Assembly (NCBI RefSeq): GCF_900609065.1
Contig: NZ_UXAU01000030.1
Span: forward strand, 1 to 49,181
Source: Arthrobacter ulcerisalmonis
GTDB lineage: Bacteria; Actinomycetota; Actinomycetes; Actinomycetales; Micrococcaceae
Length of the DNA: 49,181 nt
Direction: 5' to 3'
Under the pieces are notes generated by a model that saw nothing but the letters and a program-made list of their open reading frames with translations, had not been told where the DNA came from and ran no database searches. Every line of letters starts with the position of its first letter. The first letter of the stretch is position 1. A program made the position numbers and the translations under genes. Below, one piece after another: positions 1-8,854 of the stretch.

Positions 1-663
1 GTCTCCCCGAGTGGGAGGTACTATCCGGCGGAACCACCCGAAAGGGAACCCACCCACCTCCCACCAGATCCCCTCACCCAGACAGGCGATGGGGGTGGTG
101 TGATCAGTGCCGAATCCACTGGTGAGCTCAGTGCCGGGTTGGCACCAGAGCTGCCGCCTGAGCCAGCGTGGGTGTTGGAATCGGAGGTGGCACTTGACCG
201 GGCAGGGTTACTCGAGCTGCCGTCTGAGCCTGAATGGGCGTTGGAACCGGAGTTGGAGTCAGATTTGGCAGCCGGGTTGGAATCTGAGCTGCCGCCAGCC
301 GCAGCAGCTCAGGACCCGGAGCTTACGCTCGAGCCCGCAGGCGTACAGGAACCAAAAGCGCTACCGGCATTGGTTTCCGTGGACCCGACGGCCGAGGTGG
401 TTCGGGGTTCAGTTCCGGAGCAGGTTCCAGGAACGGTGGCCTGGATCGTGCCCGCCAAGTCCGAGCGACGAATGGTTCTGCCCTCGTTGAAGAACCTGCA
501 CCGGTCAGCCTCTTTGCCTGGCCAGCAGCCGTCTTCACCCCGGGCGCGGAAGAGTCAATCTCGAGACCTGAAACAGGCCAGAAAACGAGCCAAAACGCTC
601 GCCAGCAAACGCCCCAGCCCCCTCGAACTCGCCCTCACCGCCTACCTCGCAGCAGAACACTGA
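1..663 (+). CDS. C-terminal part of a probable 13E12/DUF222-type HNH endonuclease family protein (5'-truncated by window)
   Basis: The reading frame is open from base 1 to a TGA at 661-663, so the gene starts upstream of the window; the in-frame GTG at 100 is not a convincing start. The first residues (SPSGRYYPAEPP) resemble the segment that follows the HNH core in 13E12/DUF222 repeat-family proteins, where a W-T-x-P-x-G-x-x-Y stretch is usual. The end (SPLELALTAYLAAEH) resembles the closing helix of that family. Between them lies a long acidic Pro/Glu/Leu-rich segment with imperfect repeats (ELPPEPAW, ELPSEPEW, LESELPPA) and a basic stretch RARKSQSRDLKQARKRAK. These multicopy actinobacterial proteins have no settled function. 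The HNH catalytic residues would lie outside the window, so the family call is inference from the tail only. Confidence 0.5.
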   Translation, partial: VSPSGRYYPAEPPEREPTHLPPDPLTQTGDGGGVISAESTGELSAGLAPELPPEPAWVLESEVALDRAGLLELPSEPEWALEPELESDLAAGLESELPPAAAAQDPELTLEPAGVQEPKALPALVSVDPTAEVVRGSVPEQVPGTVAWIVPAKSERRMVLPSLKNLHRSASLPGQQPSSPRARKSQSRDLKQARKRAKTLASKRPSPLELALTAYLAAEH

Positions 664-879
664 CCCAACAACAGCCAACCCAGGTACGTACCCGCGTCAA
701 GATTGAGCTTCAAGAGCCCGTCGGCACCGGAGAAAATCCGCTTCACGTTGAGCGCACCACAGCCCAGCAACCACCCGCGGACTCCAGACATGCCGCTACT
801 CCCCCACCCAATTGTCGGCACCCGCTCCTAAGCTGTTCATACCCGGCAAACCAGCTGGCCAGATGCGAAGGGGATCATC

Positions 880-1920
880 ATGTTTTGCTCCATCATTCCG
901 CCGTACATGCTGCGTAGGCTGGCCACCCAGGATGAACCACGGTTGCAGGCCATCGCCCGGGCGGCCAAAGAATCCCTGGTTCACGTCCGGGGTATTCAGG
1001 CCACTCGAATCCAGACCGGGAATCCCCGCACCACAGCCCGCCAGGCCGCACCTCAGCCGCCACAGCGCAGCATCTTCGACGCCGAATCCACGGAAACGCT
1101 GCCCGGCAAGCTCGTCCGCAAAGAAGGTGCACCCGCCACCGGTGATCCAGCAGCAGATGAGGCCTATGACGGCTTGGGCGCAACGCACAAGTTGTACGCA
1201 GACGTCTACAACCGCAACTCGATCGACGGCGCCGGGATGAAGCTGGACGCCACAGTGCATTTCGGCAAGCTGTATGACAACGCGTTCTGGGATGGGAAAC
1301 AGATGGTCTTCGGCGACGGCGATGGCGAGATCTTCCAGCGTTTCACCAAGTCACTGACGGTCATCGGGCATGAGCTCGCCCACGGCGTCACCCAGCACAC
1401 CGCCGGCTTCGCCTATCGCAACCAGGCTGGCGCGCTGAACGAGTCCATGTCGGACGTCTTTGGTTCCCTGGTGGAGCAGTACGCGGCGGGTCAATCGGCT
1501 ACCGATGCGAGTTGGCTGATCGGCGAAGGTCTCTTCACGGACGCCGTCCAGGGTGCAGCCTTGCGGTCCATGAAAGCACCGGGCACCGCGTACGACGACG
1601 ACGTGCTGGGCAAGGACCCGCAGCCCGACTCGATGGACGGTTACGTCCGCACCAGCGCGGATAACGGTGGCGTTCATATCAACTCTGGCATTCCCAACCG
1701 GGCATTCTGCCTCACCGCCCTGTCCTTGGGCGGCAATGCCTGGGACCAACCAGGGCAGATCTGGTACAGCGCACTTACCAGTGGAGATCTCCCTGAAGCG
1801 TGCACCTTCGGCCGGTTCGCTAAAGCTACGCTCTCTGCGGCCGAAGAGCTCTTTGGAAAAGACTCACCACAGCATGACGCGGTGAAGCAGGCGTGGGACA
1901 CTGTGAAGGTCAAGTCCTAG
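880..1920 (+). CDS. M4 family metallopeptidase, protealysin-like
   Basis: 346-residue zinc metalloprotease of the thermolysin family. The zinc site is complete: HELAH at 164-168 (His164, His168, catalytic Glu165) and the third ligand Glu188 in NESMSD; the transition-state His is about residue 266 in NGGVHINSGIPN. There is no Sec signal peptide. The N-terminus (MFCSIIPPYML) matches the short propeptide of protealysin-like proteases, whose precursors start with this kind of CSIIPP motif. The mature domain probably begins near residue 45-60. ATG 880 is preceded by AAGGGG at good spacing. The next gene encodes a probable cognate inhibitor, as with protealysin and emfourin. Export, if any, would have to be non-classical; that is inference. 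Confidence 0.93.
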   Translation: MFCSIIPPYMLRRLATQDEPRLQAIARAAKESLVHVRGIQATRIQTGNPRTTARQAAPQPPQRSIFDAESTETLPGKLVRKEGAPATGDPAADEAYDGLGATHKLYADVYNRNSIDGAGMKLDATVHFGKLYDNAFWDGKQMVFGDGDGEIFQRFTKSLTVIGHELAHGVTQHTAGFAYRNQAGALNESMSDVFGSLVEQYAAGQSATDASWLIGEGLFTDAVQGAALRSMKAPGTAYDDDVLGKDPQPDSMDGYVRTSADNGGVHINSGIPNRAFCLTALSLGGNAWDQPGQIWYSALTSGDLPEACTFGRFAKATLSAAEELFGKDSPQHDAVKQAWDTVKVKS

Positions 1921-1956
1921 ACAGGACCACCGCGGTACCGCAAAGGCAGTGCAGGG

Positions 1957-2244
1957 ATGAAGATCACCATTCAACGCAGCGGGGGCTTCGCAGCAATCAC
2001 CCGGGTGTGGACGGTGGTGGCTGCCAGTTCCGAGGAAAAGGATCGCTGGATGCCCCTTGTGGAGGCGTGCCCCTGGGATGACGTGGCGCCACCTGCCCCA
2101 CCAGCAGGCCAGGCTGACCGCTTTATCTACTCCATCCGCGCCGGCCAAAGGCAAGCCAAGTTGCCTGAAACCCAGGTGACCGGTCCGTGGCACGTCCTTG
2201 TCGAGTGCGCCCAAACTGAAGGCGAAGAATCGCGGCAACGCTAG
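1957..2244 (+). CDS. Emfourin-like inhibitor of M4 metallopeptidases
   Basis: 95 residues, 36 bp downstream of the M4 protease and probably co-transcribed with it. The sequence opens MKITIQRSGGFAAITRVWTV and contains the later RFIYSIRAG and LPETQVTGPW segments. This matches the layout of the protealysin inhibitor emfourin: a beta-strand start with R-S-G-G-F-A, a central D-x-F-x-Y-x-I strand, and a short second beta module. In Serratia the emfourin gene also neighbours the protealysin gene, and the protein is a cytoplasmic slow-tight-binding inhibitor. No signal peptide is visible, which fits intracellular control of a leaderless protease. The family call rests on sequence pattern plus gene order; inhibition itself is inferred. 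Confidence 0.75.
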   Translation: MKITIQRSGGFAAITRVWTVVAASSEEKDRWMPLVEACPWDDVAPPAPPAGQADRFIYSIRAGQRQAKLPETQVTGPWHVLVECAQTEGEESRQR

Positions 2245-2293
2245 TCCGCTGTCCCGCGACATTCCACTCGCCGCAGTAGACTTTTCATCAGCC

Positions 2294-5200
2294 ATGACAT
2301 TTCACATTTCGTATCCCGCAGAGCTGCCCGTTTCCGAGCGCCGCGAGGACATCATGGCGGCCATTGCCGCCAACCAGGTCACCATCATCGCCGGCGAGAC
2401 CGGCTCGGGAAAGACCACCCAGATACCCAAGATGTGCCTGGAACTAGGCTTGGGCGATAACGGCCTGGTTGGCCACACCCAACCCCGCCGGCTGGCAGCA
2501 CGAACCGTGGCGGAACGCATTGCCGAAGAGCTCGGCGTCGAGATCGGCGAAGAAGTAGGCTTCCAGGTCCGATTCACCGGCCACGTCAGCCGAAACACCA
2601 AGGTCAAGCTGATGACGGACGGCATCCTGCTGGCAGAGATCCAACGCGACAAGCTGCTGCGCAAATACAACGCCATCATCATCGATGAAGCCCACGAACG
2701 CAGCCTCAACATCGACTTCATTTTGGGCTATCTCAAGCGGATCCTCCCGCAACGCCCAGACCTGAAAGTCATCATCACCTCGGCCACTATCGATCCCGAG
2801 CGCTTTGCCAACCACTTTGGCACGCCGGAACAGCCGGCCCCGATCATCGAAGTCTCGGGCCGCACCTTCCCGGTGGAAATCCGCTACCGCCCCCTCTCCC
2901 AGCCCAAGGACGACCAGGACGACGCGTCCGACGACGAACTTGAGGAAGATCGCGATCCCCTGGATGCGGTCTGCGACGCCGTCGACGAACTCGCTGCCGA
3001 GGCTCCTGGCGACATCTTGGTCTTCTTCTCCGGCGAGCGCGAGATTCGGGACGCTGCGGACGCGCTCCAATCCCGGATCCAATCGAATCGGAAACTCGCC
3101 GGCACCGAGGTCTTGCCACTTTTTGCCCGGCTCAGCCTGCAAGAACAGCATCAGGTCTTCCATCCCGGTTCCAAACGTCGGATCGTGCTGGCCACCAACG
3201 TCGCGGAAACCTCACTCACCGTGCCGGGCATCAAATACGTGATCGACACCGGCACCGCCCGGATCTCGCGGTACTCGCACCGTACCAAGGTCCAGCGCCT
3301 GCCCATTGAACGAGTCTCACAGGCCTCAGCGAACCAGCGGTCCGGACGCTGCGGACGCGTCTCCGACGGTATTGCCATCCGTCTCTACTCCGAAGAGGAC
3401 TTCGAGTCCCGGCCATCGTTCACCGATCCCGAGATCCTCCGCACCAACCTCGCGGCCGTCATCCTGCAGATGACCGCCATGGGCGTGGCCCGCGGGCCCA
3501 AGGACGTGGAAAACTTCCCCTTCGTTGAACCGCCTGAGTCTCGAGCCATTAACGACGGCGTGACGCTCCTGCGCGAACTCGGCGCCTTGCCCGCGGCCCA
3601 AGCGAGCAACGCCCAGGGCGGGTCGAAAAGCAGTGGCCTCACCGCCGTCGGGCATCAGCTCGCCCAACTGCCCGTGGATCCTCGGCTGGGCAGGATGATT
3701 GTGGAAGCCGGGAAGCGCGGCTGCGTCCGTGAAGTGATGATCCTCGCTGCGGCCCTGACCATTCAAGACCCACGCGAGCGGCCCACCGACAAGCAACAGC
3801 TGGCAGCGGAGAAGCACAACCGTTTCAAGGATGAGAACTCGGACTTCACCGGCTTCCTTAACCTCTGGAACTACCTGCAGGAAAGGCAGCAGGAGCTCTC
3901 CTCTTCAGCCTTCCGTCGACTCTGCCGCAACGAGTTCATCAACTACCTGCGAGTGCGCGAATGGCAGGATCTCTTTGCGCAGCTCCGCCAACTGGCGCGA
4001 CCGCTGGGCATCAGCCTCGACAACAATCGCGAGGCGGACCCGGTGGGCAACCACGAGGGCATCCACATCAGCCTGCTCTCCGGGTTGCTGAGTCATATCG
4101 GCATCCTCGACGAACGCAAGCGCGAGTATGCGGGCGCACGGGGAAGCCGGTTCGCGATCTTCCCCGGCTCCGCCCTGTTCAAGAAGTCGCCAACATTCGT
4201 GATGGCCGCAGAACTGGTCGAAACCAGCCGACTCTGGGCCCGGGTTGCTGCTCGATTCGACCCCCTGTGGGCCGAGCAGGTGGCCCCCGACCTGGTCAAA
4301 CGCAGCTACAGCGAACCGCACTGGTCAACCCGGCAGGGCTCAGTCATGGCCTACGAGAAGGTCACCCTCTACGGCGTCCCCATCATCGCCCAACGTCGCA
4401 TCAACTACGGCCGGGTGGACCCGGTGCTGGCCCGTGAGCTGTTCATCCGGCACGCACTGGTTGAAGGCGACTGGAAAACCAACCACAAGTTCTTCCACCG
4501 CAACCGTGCCCTCCTGCTCGAAGTGGAGGAGCTGGAGGCGCGGATGCGGCGCCGTGACCTCATGGTGGACGACGAGACACTGTTCGATTTCTACGACGCC
4601 CGCATCGGCGCCGATGTAGTGTCCGAACGGCACTTCGACAAGTGGTGGAAGGACGCCCGCAGGGACCATCCGGATCTGCTGGACTACGACAAGTCACTCC
4701 TGATCAGCGACGATGCGGATGACCTCGACGATTCTGCATATCCGAAAATCTGGCTGCACAAGGGCTTCGAATTGCCTCTGAGCTACGAGTTTCATCCCGT
4801 CGCGCCCGGTTCGGCACCCAATCCCTCCGACGGCGTGACCGCCGAGGTGCCGGTGCTCTTCCTGAACCAGTTGGATGACGCCCCGTTCCGCTGGCTGATT
4901 CCCGGCCAACGGGTGGAACTTGTGACGGCGCTGATCAAATCGCTGCCTAAGCAGATCCGCAAAAACTTCGTTCCGGCGCCGGATGTGGCCCGACAAGCCA
5001 CCGCCATGTTGGAAACTGACTTCGACCCCGCCACCGATGAGCTTGAAACTGCCCTGGAACTCGCCCTCCGCAGGCTTCGCGGCGCCATTGTGCCGCCGGG
5101 GTCTTGGAATTGGGACGCGATTCCGCCGCACCTGCGGGTCAGCTTCAAGGTGGTGGACAGCAGTGGCAAACTCGTGGGCGAGGGCAAGGACCTCCCGGCG

Positions 5201-6298
5201 CTCCAGGAACAGCTGGCACCTGCAACCCGCCGGGCAATCGCCGAATCGCTGGGCGCCACGCCTGCCACCACAGCTCCGGCGGGCGGCAGGAAGAAGCACG
5301 TGTCCGACGGCGGCACACCCGCGGGCGGGCGAGCGCAGAACGCTGCGGTACAGGGGTCTCGGGAAGGAAATTCAGGAGTCCACGGTTCGGGGCCACAGCC
5401 GCAGGTTACTGCTTCCCAGGCCGGGATTGCCGAGCAGGATGGCCTGACCGAGTGGACGGTTGGCACCCTGCCACAGGAAGTCAGCAGCGTAGTCAAGGGA
5501 CACACCGTCACCGGCTACCCGGCGCTGGTCGATTCGGGCACCGCAGTTTCGCTGCGCGTCTTCCAGACTCCCACCGAACAACAGACAGCGATGCGTGGCG
5601 GCGTCATCCGGCTACTTGCCCTGCGCGTCCCCGCCCCCGACAGGTACGTGCTGGAGCACTTGAGTAACAACGAGAAGTTGACGTTCAGCCAAAATCCGCA
5701 CGGCTCGGTGTCTGCGCTCATCGCCGACTGCGCGCTGGCCGCCGTGGATAAGCTCACGCCAGTAGCGTTGCCCTGGGACAGGACTAGTTTCGACGCACTC
5801 TACGAAAGAGTCCGGGCTGAGCTGATCGACACCGTCTTCAGCGTCACGGCCGTGGTGGAGCGCATCCTGGCCAGTGCCCGCAGGATCGAGAAGCACCTCC
5901 GGGAAAGCACCAGCCTGGCCCTGATCAGCGCGCTGAATGACATCCGCAGCCAGCTGGAAAACCTGGTGTTCCCAGGTTTCGTGGCACAGACGGGCTACGC
6001 GCAGCTCAGCCAACTGCCGCGCTATCTGGCAGCGATCGAGAAGCGGCTGGAGCGGCTGCCCGGCAACGTCCAACGCGATGGACTGGGCATGGCCGTGGTG
6101 CAACGCCTTGAGGATGACTACGACGATGCCGTGGCTGCCCTCCTGCCGGGGCGGCGAGCCGGCCATGATTTAACCCAGGTGCGCTGGATGATCGAAGAGC
6201 TACGGGTGAGCCTGTTCGCCGTCGAACTCGGCACTGCTTATTCCGTGTCGGAGAAGCGCATCCGCACCGCACTCAACAAGGCGCTGGCGCCGGCCTAG
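2294..6298 (+). CDS. hrpA: ATP-dependent RNA helicase HrpA
   Basis: About 1334 residues, the usual HrpA size. It is a DEAH/RHA-type 3'-5' RNA helicase implicated in mRNA processing and rescue of stalled ribosomes. Walker A GETGSGKTT lies at residues 34-42, DEAH at 131-134, then ITSATID, and motif VI as QRSGRCGRV. The helicase-associated (HA2/OB) region and a long C-terminal DUF3418-type region follow. A Gly/Ala/Gln-rich linker of about 60 residues (near nt 5280-5450) interrupts the C-terminal part. I chose ATG 2294 because the protein aligns with HrpA from there; a GTG at 2198 is in frame but would overlap the upstream gene and adds unrelated sequence. The gene stands alone and converges on the HIT-adh-sseA operon. 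Confidence 0.95.
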   Translation: MTFHISYPAELPVSERREDIMAAIAANQVTIIAGETGSGKTTQIPKMCLELGLGDNGLVGHTQPRRLAARTVAERIAEELGVEIGEEVGFQVRFTGHVSRNTKVKLMTDGILLAEIQRDKLLRKYNAIIIDEAHERSLNIDFILGYLKRILPQRPDLKVIITSATIDPERFANHFGTPEQPAPIIEVSGRTFPVEIRYRPLSQPKDDQDDASDDELEEDRDPLDAVCDAVDELAAEAPGDILVFFSGEREIRDAADALQSRIQSNRKLAGTEVLPLFARLSLQEQHQVFHPGSKRRIVLATNVAETSLTVPGIKYVIDTGTARISRYSHRTKVQRLPIERVSQASANQRSGRCGRVSDGIAIRLYSEEDFESRPSFTDPEILRTNLAAVILQMTAMGVARGPKDVENFPFVEPPESRAINDGVTLLRELGALPAAQASNAQGGSKSSGLTAVGHQLAQLPVDPRLGRMIVEAGKRGCVREVMILAAALTIQDPRERPTDKQQLAAEKHNRFKDENSDFTGFLNLWNYLQERQQELSSSAFRRLCRNEFINYLRVREWQDLFAQLRQLARPLGISLDNNREADPVGNHEGIHISLLSGLLSHIGILDERKREYAGARGSRFAIFPGSALFKKSPTFVMAAELVETSRLWARVAARFDPLWAEQVAPDLVKRSYSEPHWSTRQGSVMAYEKVTLYGVPIIAQRRINYGRVDPVLARELFIRHALVEGDWKTNHKFFHRNRALLLEVEELEARMRRRDLMVDDETLFDFYDARIGADVVSERHFDKWWKDARRDHPDLLDYDKSLLISDDADDLDDSAYPKIWLHKGFELPLSYEFHPVAPGSAPNPSDGVTAEVPVLFLNQLDDAPFRWLIPGQRVELVTALIKSLPKQIRKNFVPAPDVARQATAMLETDFDPATDELETALELALRRLRGAIVPPGSWNWDAIPPHLRVSFKVVDSSGKLVGEGKDLPALQEQLAPATRRAIAESLGATPATTAPAGGRKKHVSDGGTPAGGRAQNAAVQGSREGNSGVHGSGPQPQVTASQAGIAEQDGLTEWTVGTLPQEVSSVVKGHTVTGYPALVDSGTAVSLRVFQTPTEQQTAMRGGVIRLLALRVPAPDRYVLEHLSNNEKLTFSQNPHGSVSALIADCALAAVDKLTPVALPWDRTSFDALYERVRAELIDTVFSVTAVVERILASARRIEKHLRESTSLALISALNDIRSQLENLVFPGFVAQTGYAQLSQLPRYLAAIEKRLERLPGNVQRDGLGMAVVQRLEDDYDDAVAALLPGRRAGHDLTQVRWMIEELRVSLFAVELGTAYSVSEKRIRTALNKALAPA

Positions 6299-6723
6299 TT
6301 TGCCGGCACCGCGTCCCCGTGCCCGGCGTCCCGGAGCCCTTGCCGCAGTTTCTCGGCATTGGCATCGAGGACGGCCGGGTCGGGGTGCTGGTCTACCGTG
6401 GCAAAGTCGTAGTCGGCCATGCTGTGCGAGGGCCACACGTGGACGTGCAGGTGGTTCACTTCGTAGCCCGCTACCAGCAGTCCGGCCCGTGGCGACCCGA
6501 AAGCCGACACCTGCACGGCCCCGATCTTCCGGGCCACTTCCATCACCTGCGCCAAAGTCTCGGGTGATGCGTCCGTCCAGCGGTCAACTTCCTCCACAGG
6601 TACCACCAGGGTGTGGCCGTCAGCCAGCGGCCCGGTGGTCAGGAACGCCGCCACCTGCTCGTCCCGCCAGACGAAGCGGCCGGGGATCTCCCCGTTGATG
6701 ATCTTGGTAAAAAGCGTGCTCAT
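6295..6723 (-). CDS. HIT family protein
   Basis: 142 residues with one histidine-triad domain. The active motif is HLHVHVWP (H-x-H-x-H) and the HIT strand HTLVVPVEEVDRW precedes it. HIT proteins hydrolyse or transfer nucleotides from substrates such as adenosine phosphoramidates or dinucleoside polyphosphates; which substrate is used here cannot be read. Its ATG overlaps the alcohol dehydrogenase stop by 4 bp (ATGA), so it is the last gene of a translationally coupled operon sseA-adh-HIT. The stop codon overlaps the end of convergent hrpA by 4 bp. Confidence 0.92.
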   Translation of the reverse strand: MSTLFTKIINGEIPGRFVWRDEQVAAFLTTGPLADGHTLVVPVEEVDRWTDASPETLAQVMEVARKIGAVQVSAFGSPRAGLLVAGYEVNHLHVHVWPSHSMADYDFATVDQHPDPAVLDANAEKLRQGLRDAGHGDAVPAN

Positions 6724-7859
6724 GCGTTTGCCTCCTCGGCAGGTGCCTGCAGGGTGCTGGTGTCCAGCACGAATCGGTACTTCACGTCGCCCGCCACCAT
6801 ACGCTGGTAGGCCTCGTTGAGCTGCGTCGCTGCCACTACTTCGATGTCCGATGCAACACCATGCTCGGCGCAGAAATCCAGCATTTCCTGCGTTTCGGCA
6901 ATACCACCGATGGCCGATGCCGTGTAGCTGACGCGGCGTCGAAGCAGAGCTCGCGGCTCCACCGGAGGCATCGGCTCTGCCGGCAGACCCAACTGGTACA
7001 GGGCACCATCCAACCGGAGCGCACCGAAATACGGGGTGAGGTCATGCGGAGCGGCAACGGTATCGATGATGACGTCGATGCTCCGGTCCTGCGCCGCCAT
7101 GGCTTCGGCATCCCGCGACAGCACCACCAGATCGGCTCCCAACTCCACGGCAGCCGACTCCTTGGCTGCGGAGGTAGTAAACACCACCACCCGCGCGCCC
7201 ATGGCTTTTGCCAGCTTCACTGCCATGTGCCCCAGCCCGCCGAGGCCAACTACGCCCACCACGTCCCCAGGCTCAACGTCAAAGTGCCGCAACGGAGAAA
7301 ACGTGGTGATGCCGGCGCAGAGAAGAGGTGCAGCAGCGGCCGGATCCAAGGATTCCGGCACCCGCAGGACATACCGCTTATCCACGACGACCGAGGTGGC
7401 ATAGCCGCCCTGGGTGGTGACATCGCCGTTTCGCCGGTCCCTGGCACCATACGTCCCGGTCATGCCCCGCTCGCAATATTGCTCCAGGCCGTTGCGGCAG
7501 CTTTCGCACTCCCGGCAGGAATCAACAATGCAGCCGACACCCACCCTGTCGCCAACAGCAAAATCGCTGACTCCAGCTCCCGTCCGCCGGACAGTTCCCA
7601 CGATCTCGTGGCCAGGCACCAGCGGGTACGGACGTTCGCCCCACTCCCCCCGCGTCGCGTGTACGTCGGAGTGGCACAGGCCGCAGAACTGGATGTCAAT
7701 CTCGACGTCGTCAACCTGCGGTTCGCGCCGGTTGACGGTAAGCGGGACAAGGCCGCTGTCCGCGGACGTTGCGCCGTACGCAGCAGCCAGCCGGCCGCCG
7801 TCGGACGTGGGGCTGATGATCTGGGCAAGCGGCGGTGGCACGGGGCGTCCGGGAGTCAT
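6720..7859 (-). CDS. Zinc-dependent NAD(P) alcohol dehydrogenase (CAD/YahK-like MDR family)
   Basis: 379 residues of the medium-chain dehydrogenase/reductase family. The catalytic zinc ligands are visible in CGLCHSDVH and GHEIVG. The structural zinc lobe is C-x2-C-x2-C-x7-C (CRECESCRNGLEQYC), preceded by CIVDS. The Rossmann glycine motif is VVGLGGLGH. The pattern GLCHSD..GEWG..YPLVPGHE and the WxxG-like loop place it with cinnamyl-alcohol-dehydrogenase/YahK-type aldehyde reductases that prefer NADPH; the true substrate is unknown. The N-terminus is about 30 residues longer than the family minimum. The ATG overlaps the sulfurtransferase stop by 4 bp, and its own stop overlaps the HIT start by 4 bp. 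Confidence 0.93.
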   Translation of the reverse strand: MTPGRPVPPPLAQIISPTSDGGRLAAAYGATSADSGLVPLTVNRREPQVDDVEIDIQFCGLCHSDVHATRGEWGERPYPLVPGHEIVGTVRRTGAGVSDFAVGDRVGVGCIVDSCRECESCRNGLEQYCERGMTGTYGARDRRNGDVTTQGGYATSVVVDKRYVLRVPESLDPAAAAPLLCAGITTFSPLRHFDVEPGDVVGVVGLGGLGHMAVKLAKAMGARVVVFTTSAAKESAAVELGADLVVLSRDAEAMAAQDRSIDVIIDTVAAPHDLTPYFGALRLDGALYQLGLPAEPMPPVEPRALLRRRVSYTASAIGGIAETQEMLDFCAEHGVASDIEVVAATQLNEAYQRMVAGDVKYRFVLDTSTLQAPAEEANA

Positions 7860-8761
7860 GGCTTGACGCTACCCTCATGCCCGGCGTCGATTCCACTCGA
7901 CCTTGAGGGCTCGGCGAGAGCGCCGTCCGGCTCGCTGCCGGTGGCCACCGGCAGTTCGGGCCGATTTGACCATTCGGAGAAAGATCCCGGATATAACGCC
8001 GCCGGAAATCCGGCGATCTCCAGCGCGGCCACCTGGTGCGCGGCGGTCACACCGGAACCGCAATACACCCCCAGTGGCGCGTCATCGCGAACGCCCAAGG
8101 CGTCGAACCGCGCACGCAGCTGTTCGGCAGGCAGGAAGTGCCCTGCCGCGTCCAGGTTTCCCGACGTCGGCGCGCTGACGGCGCCCGGAATGTGGCCCGC
8201 GCGCGGGTCAACGGGTTCGTGCTCACCCCGGTAGCGTTCCCCGGCTCGAGCGTCGAGGAGAACGCCGTCGGCTGACCATCCCGACGCATCGGACGCGTCC
8301 AGTGTCGGCATGCCGCCGCTGGACAGCTCAACGGTGCCCGGTGTCGCGATGACTGGCCCGGCCACCAGCGGATGGCCAGCATCCCGCCACGCCGACAGGC
8401 CGCCGTCGAGCATCAACACCGAGTCAACACCGGCGTTCCGCAGCATCCACCACAGCCGGGCCGCCGCCATGTTGCCGCTGTCGTCATACGCCACCACCGT
8501 GTCACCTGTGTTGACACCCCAGCGTCGGGCCGCAGCTTGGAACGCGGGCACCGAGGGCAGTGGATGCCTCCCCCGGCCCTGGACGCTGGCGTCGGCCAGC
8601 TCCGTTGCCAGGTCCACAAAGATGGCTCCGGGCAGATGGGAAGCCAGATAATGCTCATGGCCTAGCGGGTCCCCCAGCGCCCAGCGGACGTCAAGCACCA
8701 CCGTGCGCTGTCCAGTCTCGAGCCGATCGGCCAAGTGGGCCACGGTGATGAGCGGTTGCAT
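7856..8761 (-). CDS. sseA: Sulfurtransferase, 3-mercaptopyruvate type (two rhodanese domains)
   Basis: 301 residues with two tandem rhodanese domains. The N-terminal one is catalytically inactive (DDSGNMAAARLWW). The C-terminal one carries the active cysteine near residue 235 in the loop CGSGVTA, which is the 3-mercaptopyruvate sulfurtransferase signature rather than CRKGVT of thiosulfate sulfurtransferase. It moves sulfur from mercaptopyruvate, made from cysteine, to thiols or cyanide. The ATG at 8761 has AAGGAG at ideal spacing; a much longer upstream frame has no support. First gene of the sseA-adh-HIT operon, and divergent from a cysteine-synthase-fold enzyme, which suggests a small cysteine/sulfur-handling locus. 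Confidence 0.93.
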   Translation of the reverse strand: MQPLITVAHLADRLETGQRTVVLDVRWALGDPLGHEHYLASHLPGAIFVDLATELADASVQGRGRHPLPSVPAFQAAARRWGVNTGDTVVAYDDSGNMAAARLWWMLRNAGVDSVLMLDGGLSAWRDAGHPLVAGPVIATPGTVELSSGGMPTLDASDASGWSADGVLLDARAGERYRGEHEPVDPRAGHIPGAVSAPTSGNLDAAGHFLPAEQLRARFDALGVRDDAPLGVYCGSGVTAAHQVAALEIAGFPAALYPGSFSEWSNRPELPVATGSEPDGALAEPSRSSGIDAGHEGSVKP

Positions 8762-8854
8762 TGAACTCCTTCGATCATGCTTGGCGGCTAGCTTCCACTT
8801 TAGGGTCCTGCCGTGGGCAGTCGCACACTGGTCCGCAGGTAGGCTGATCCGGTG

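Noticed and set aside
2198..2293. In-frame GTG start for hrpA
   Set aside because: It would overlap the emfourin-like gene and adds 32 residues unlike HrpA; ATG 2294 gives the family N-terminus.
6861..8234. 457-codon plus-strand frame across the alcohol dehydrogenase and sulfurtransferase
   Set aside because: GC-rich antisense shadow; sequence has no domain, while the minus strand encodes clear enzymes.
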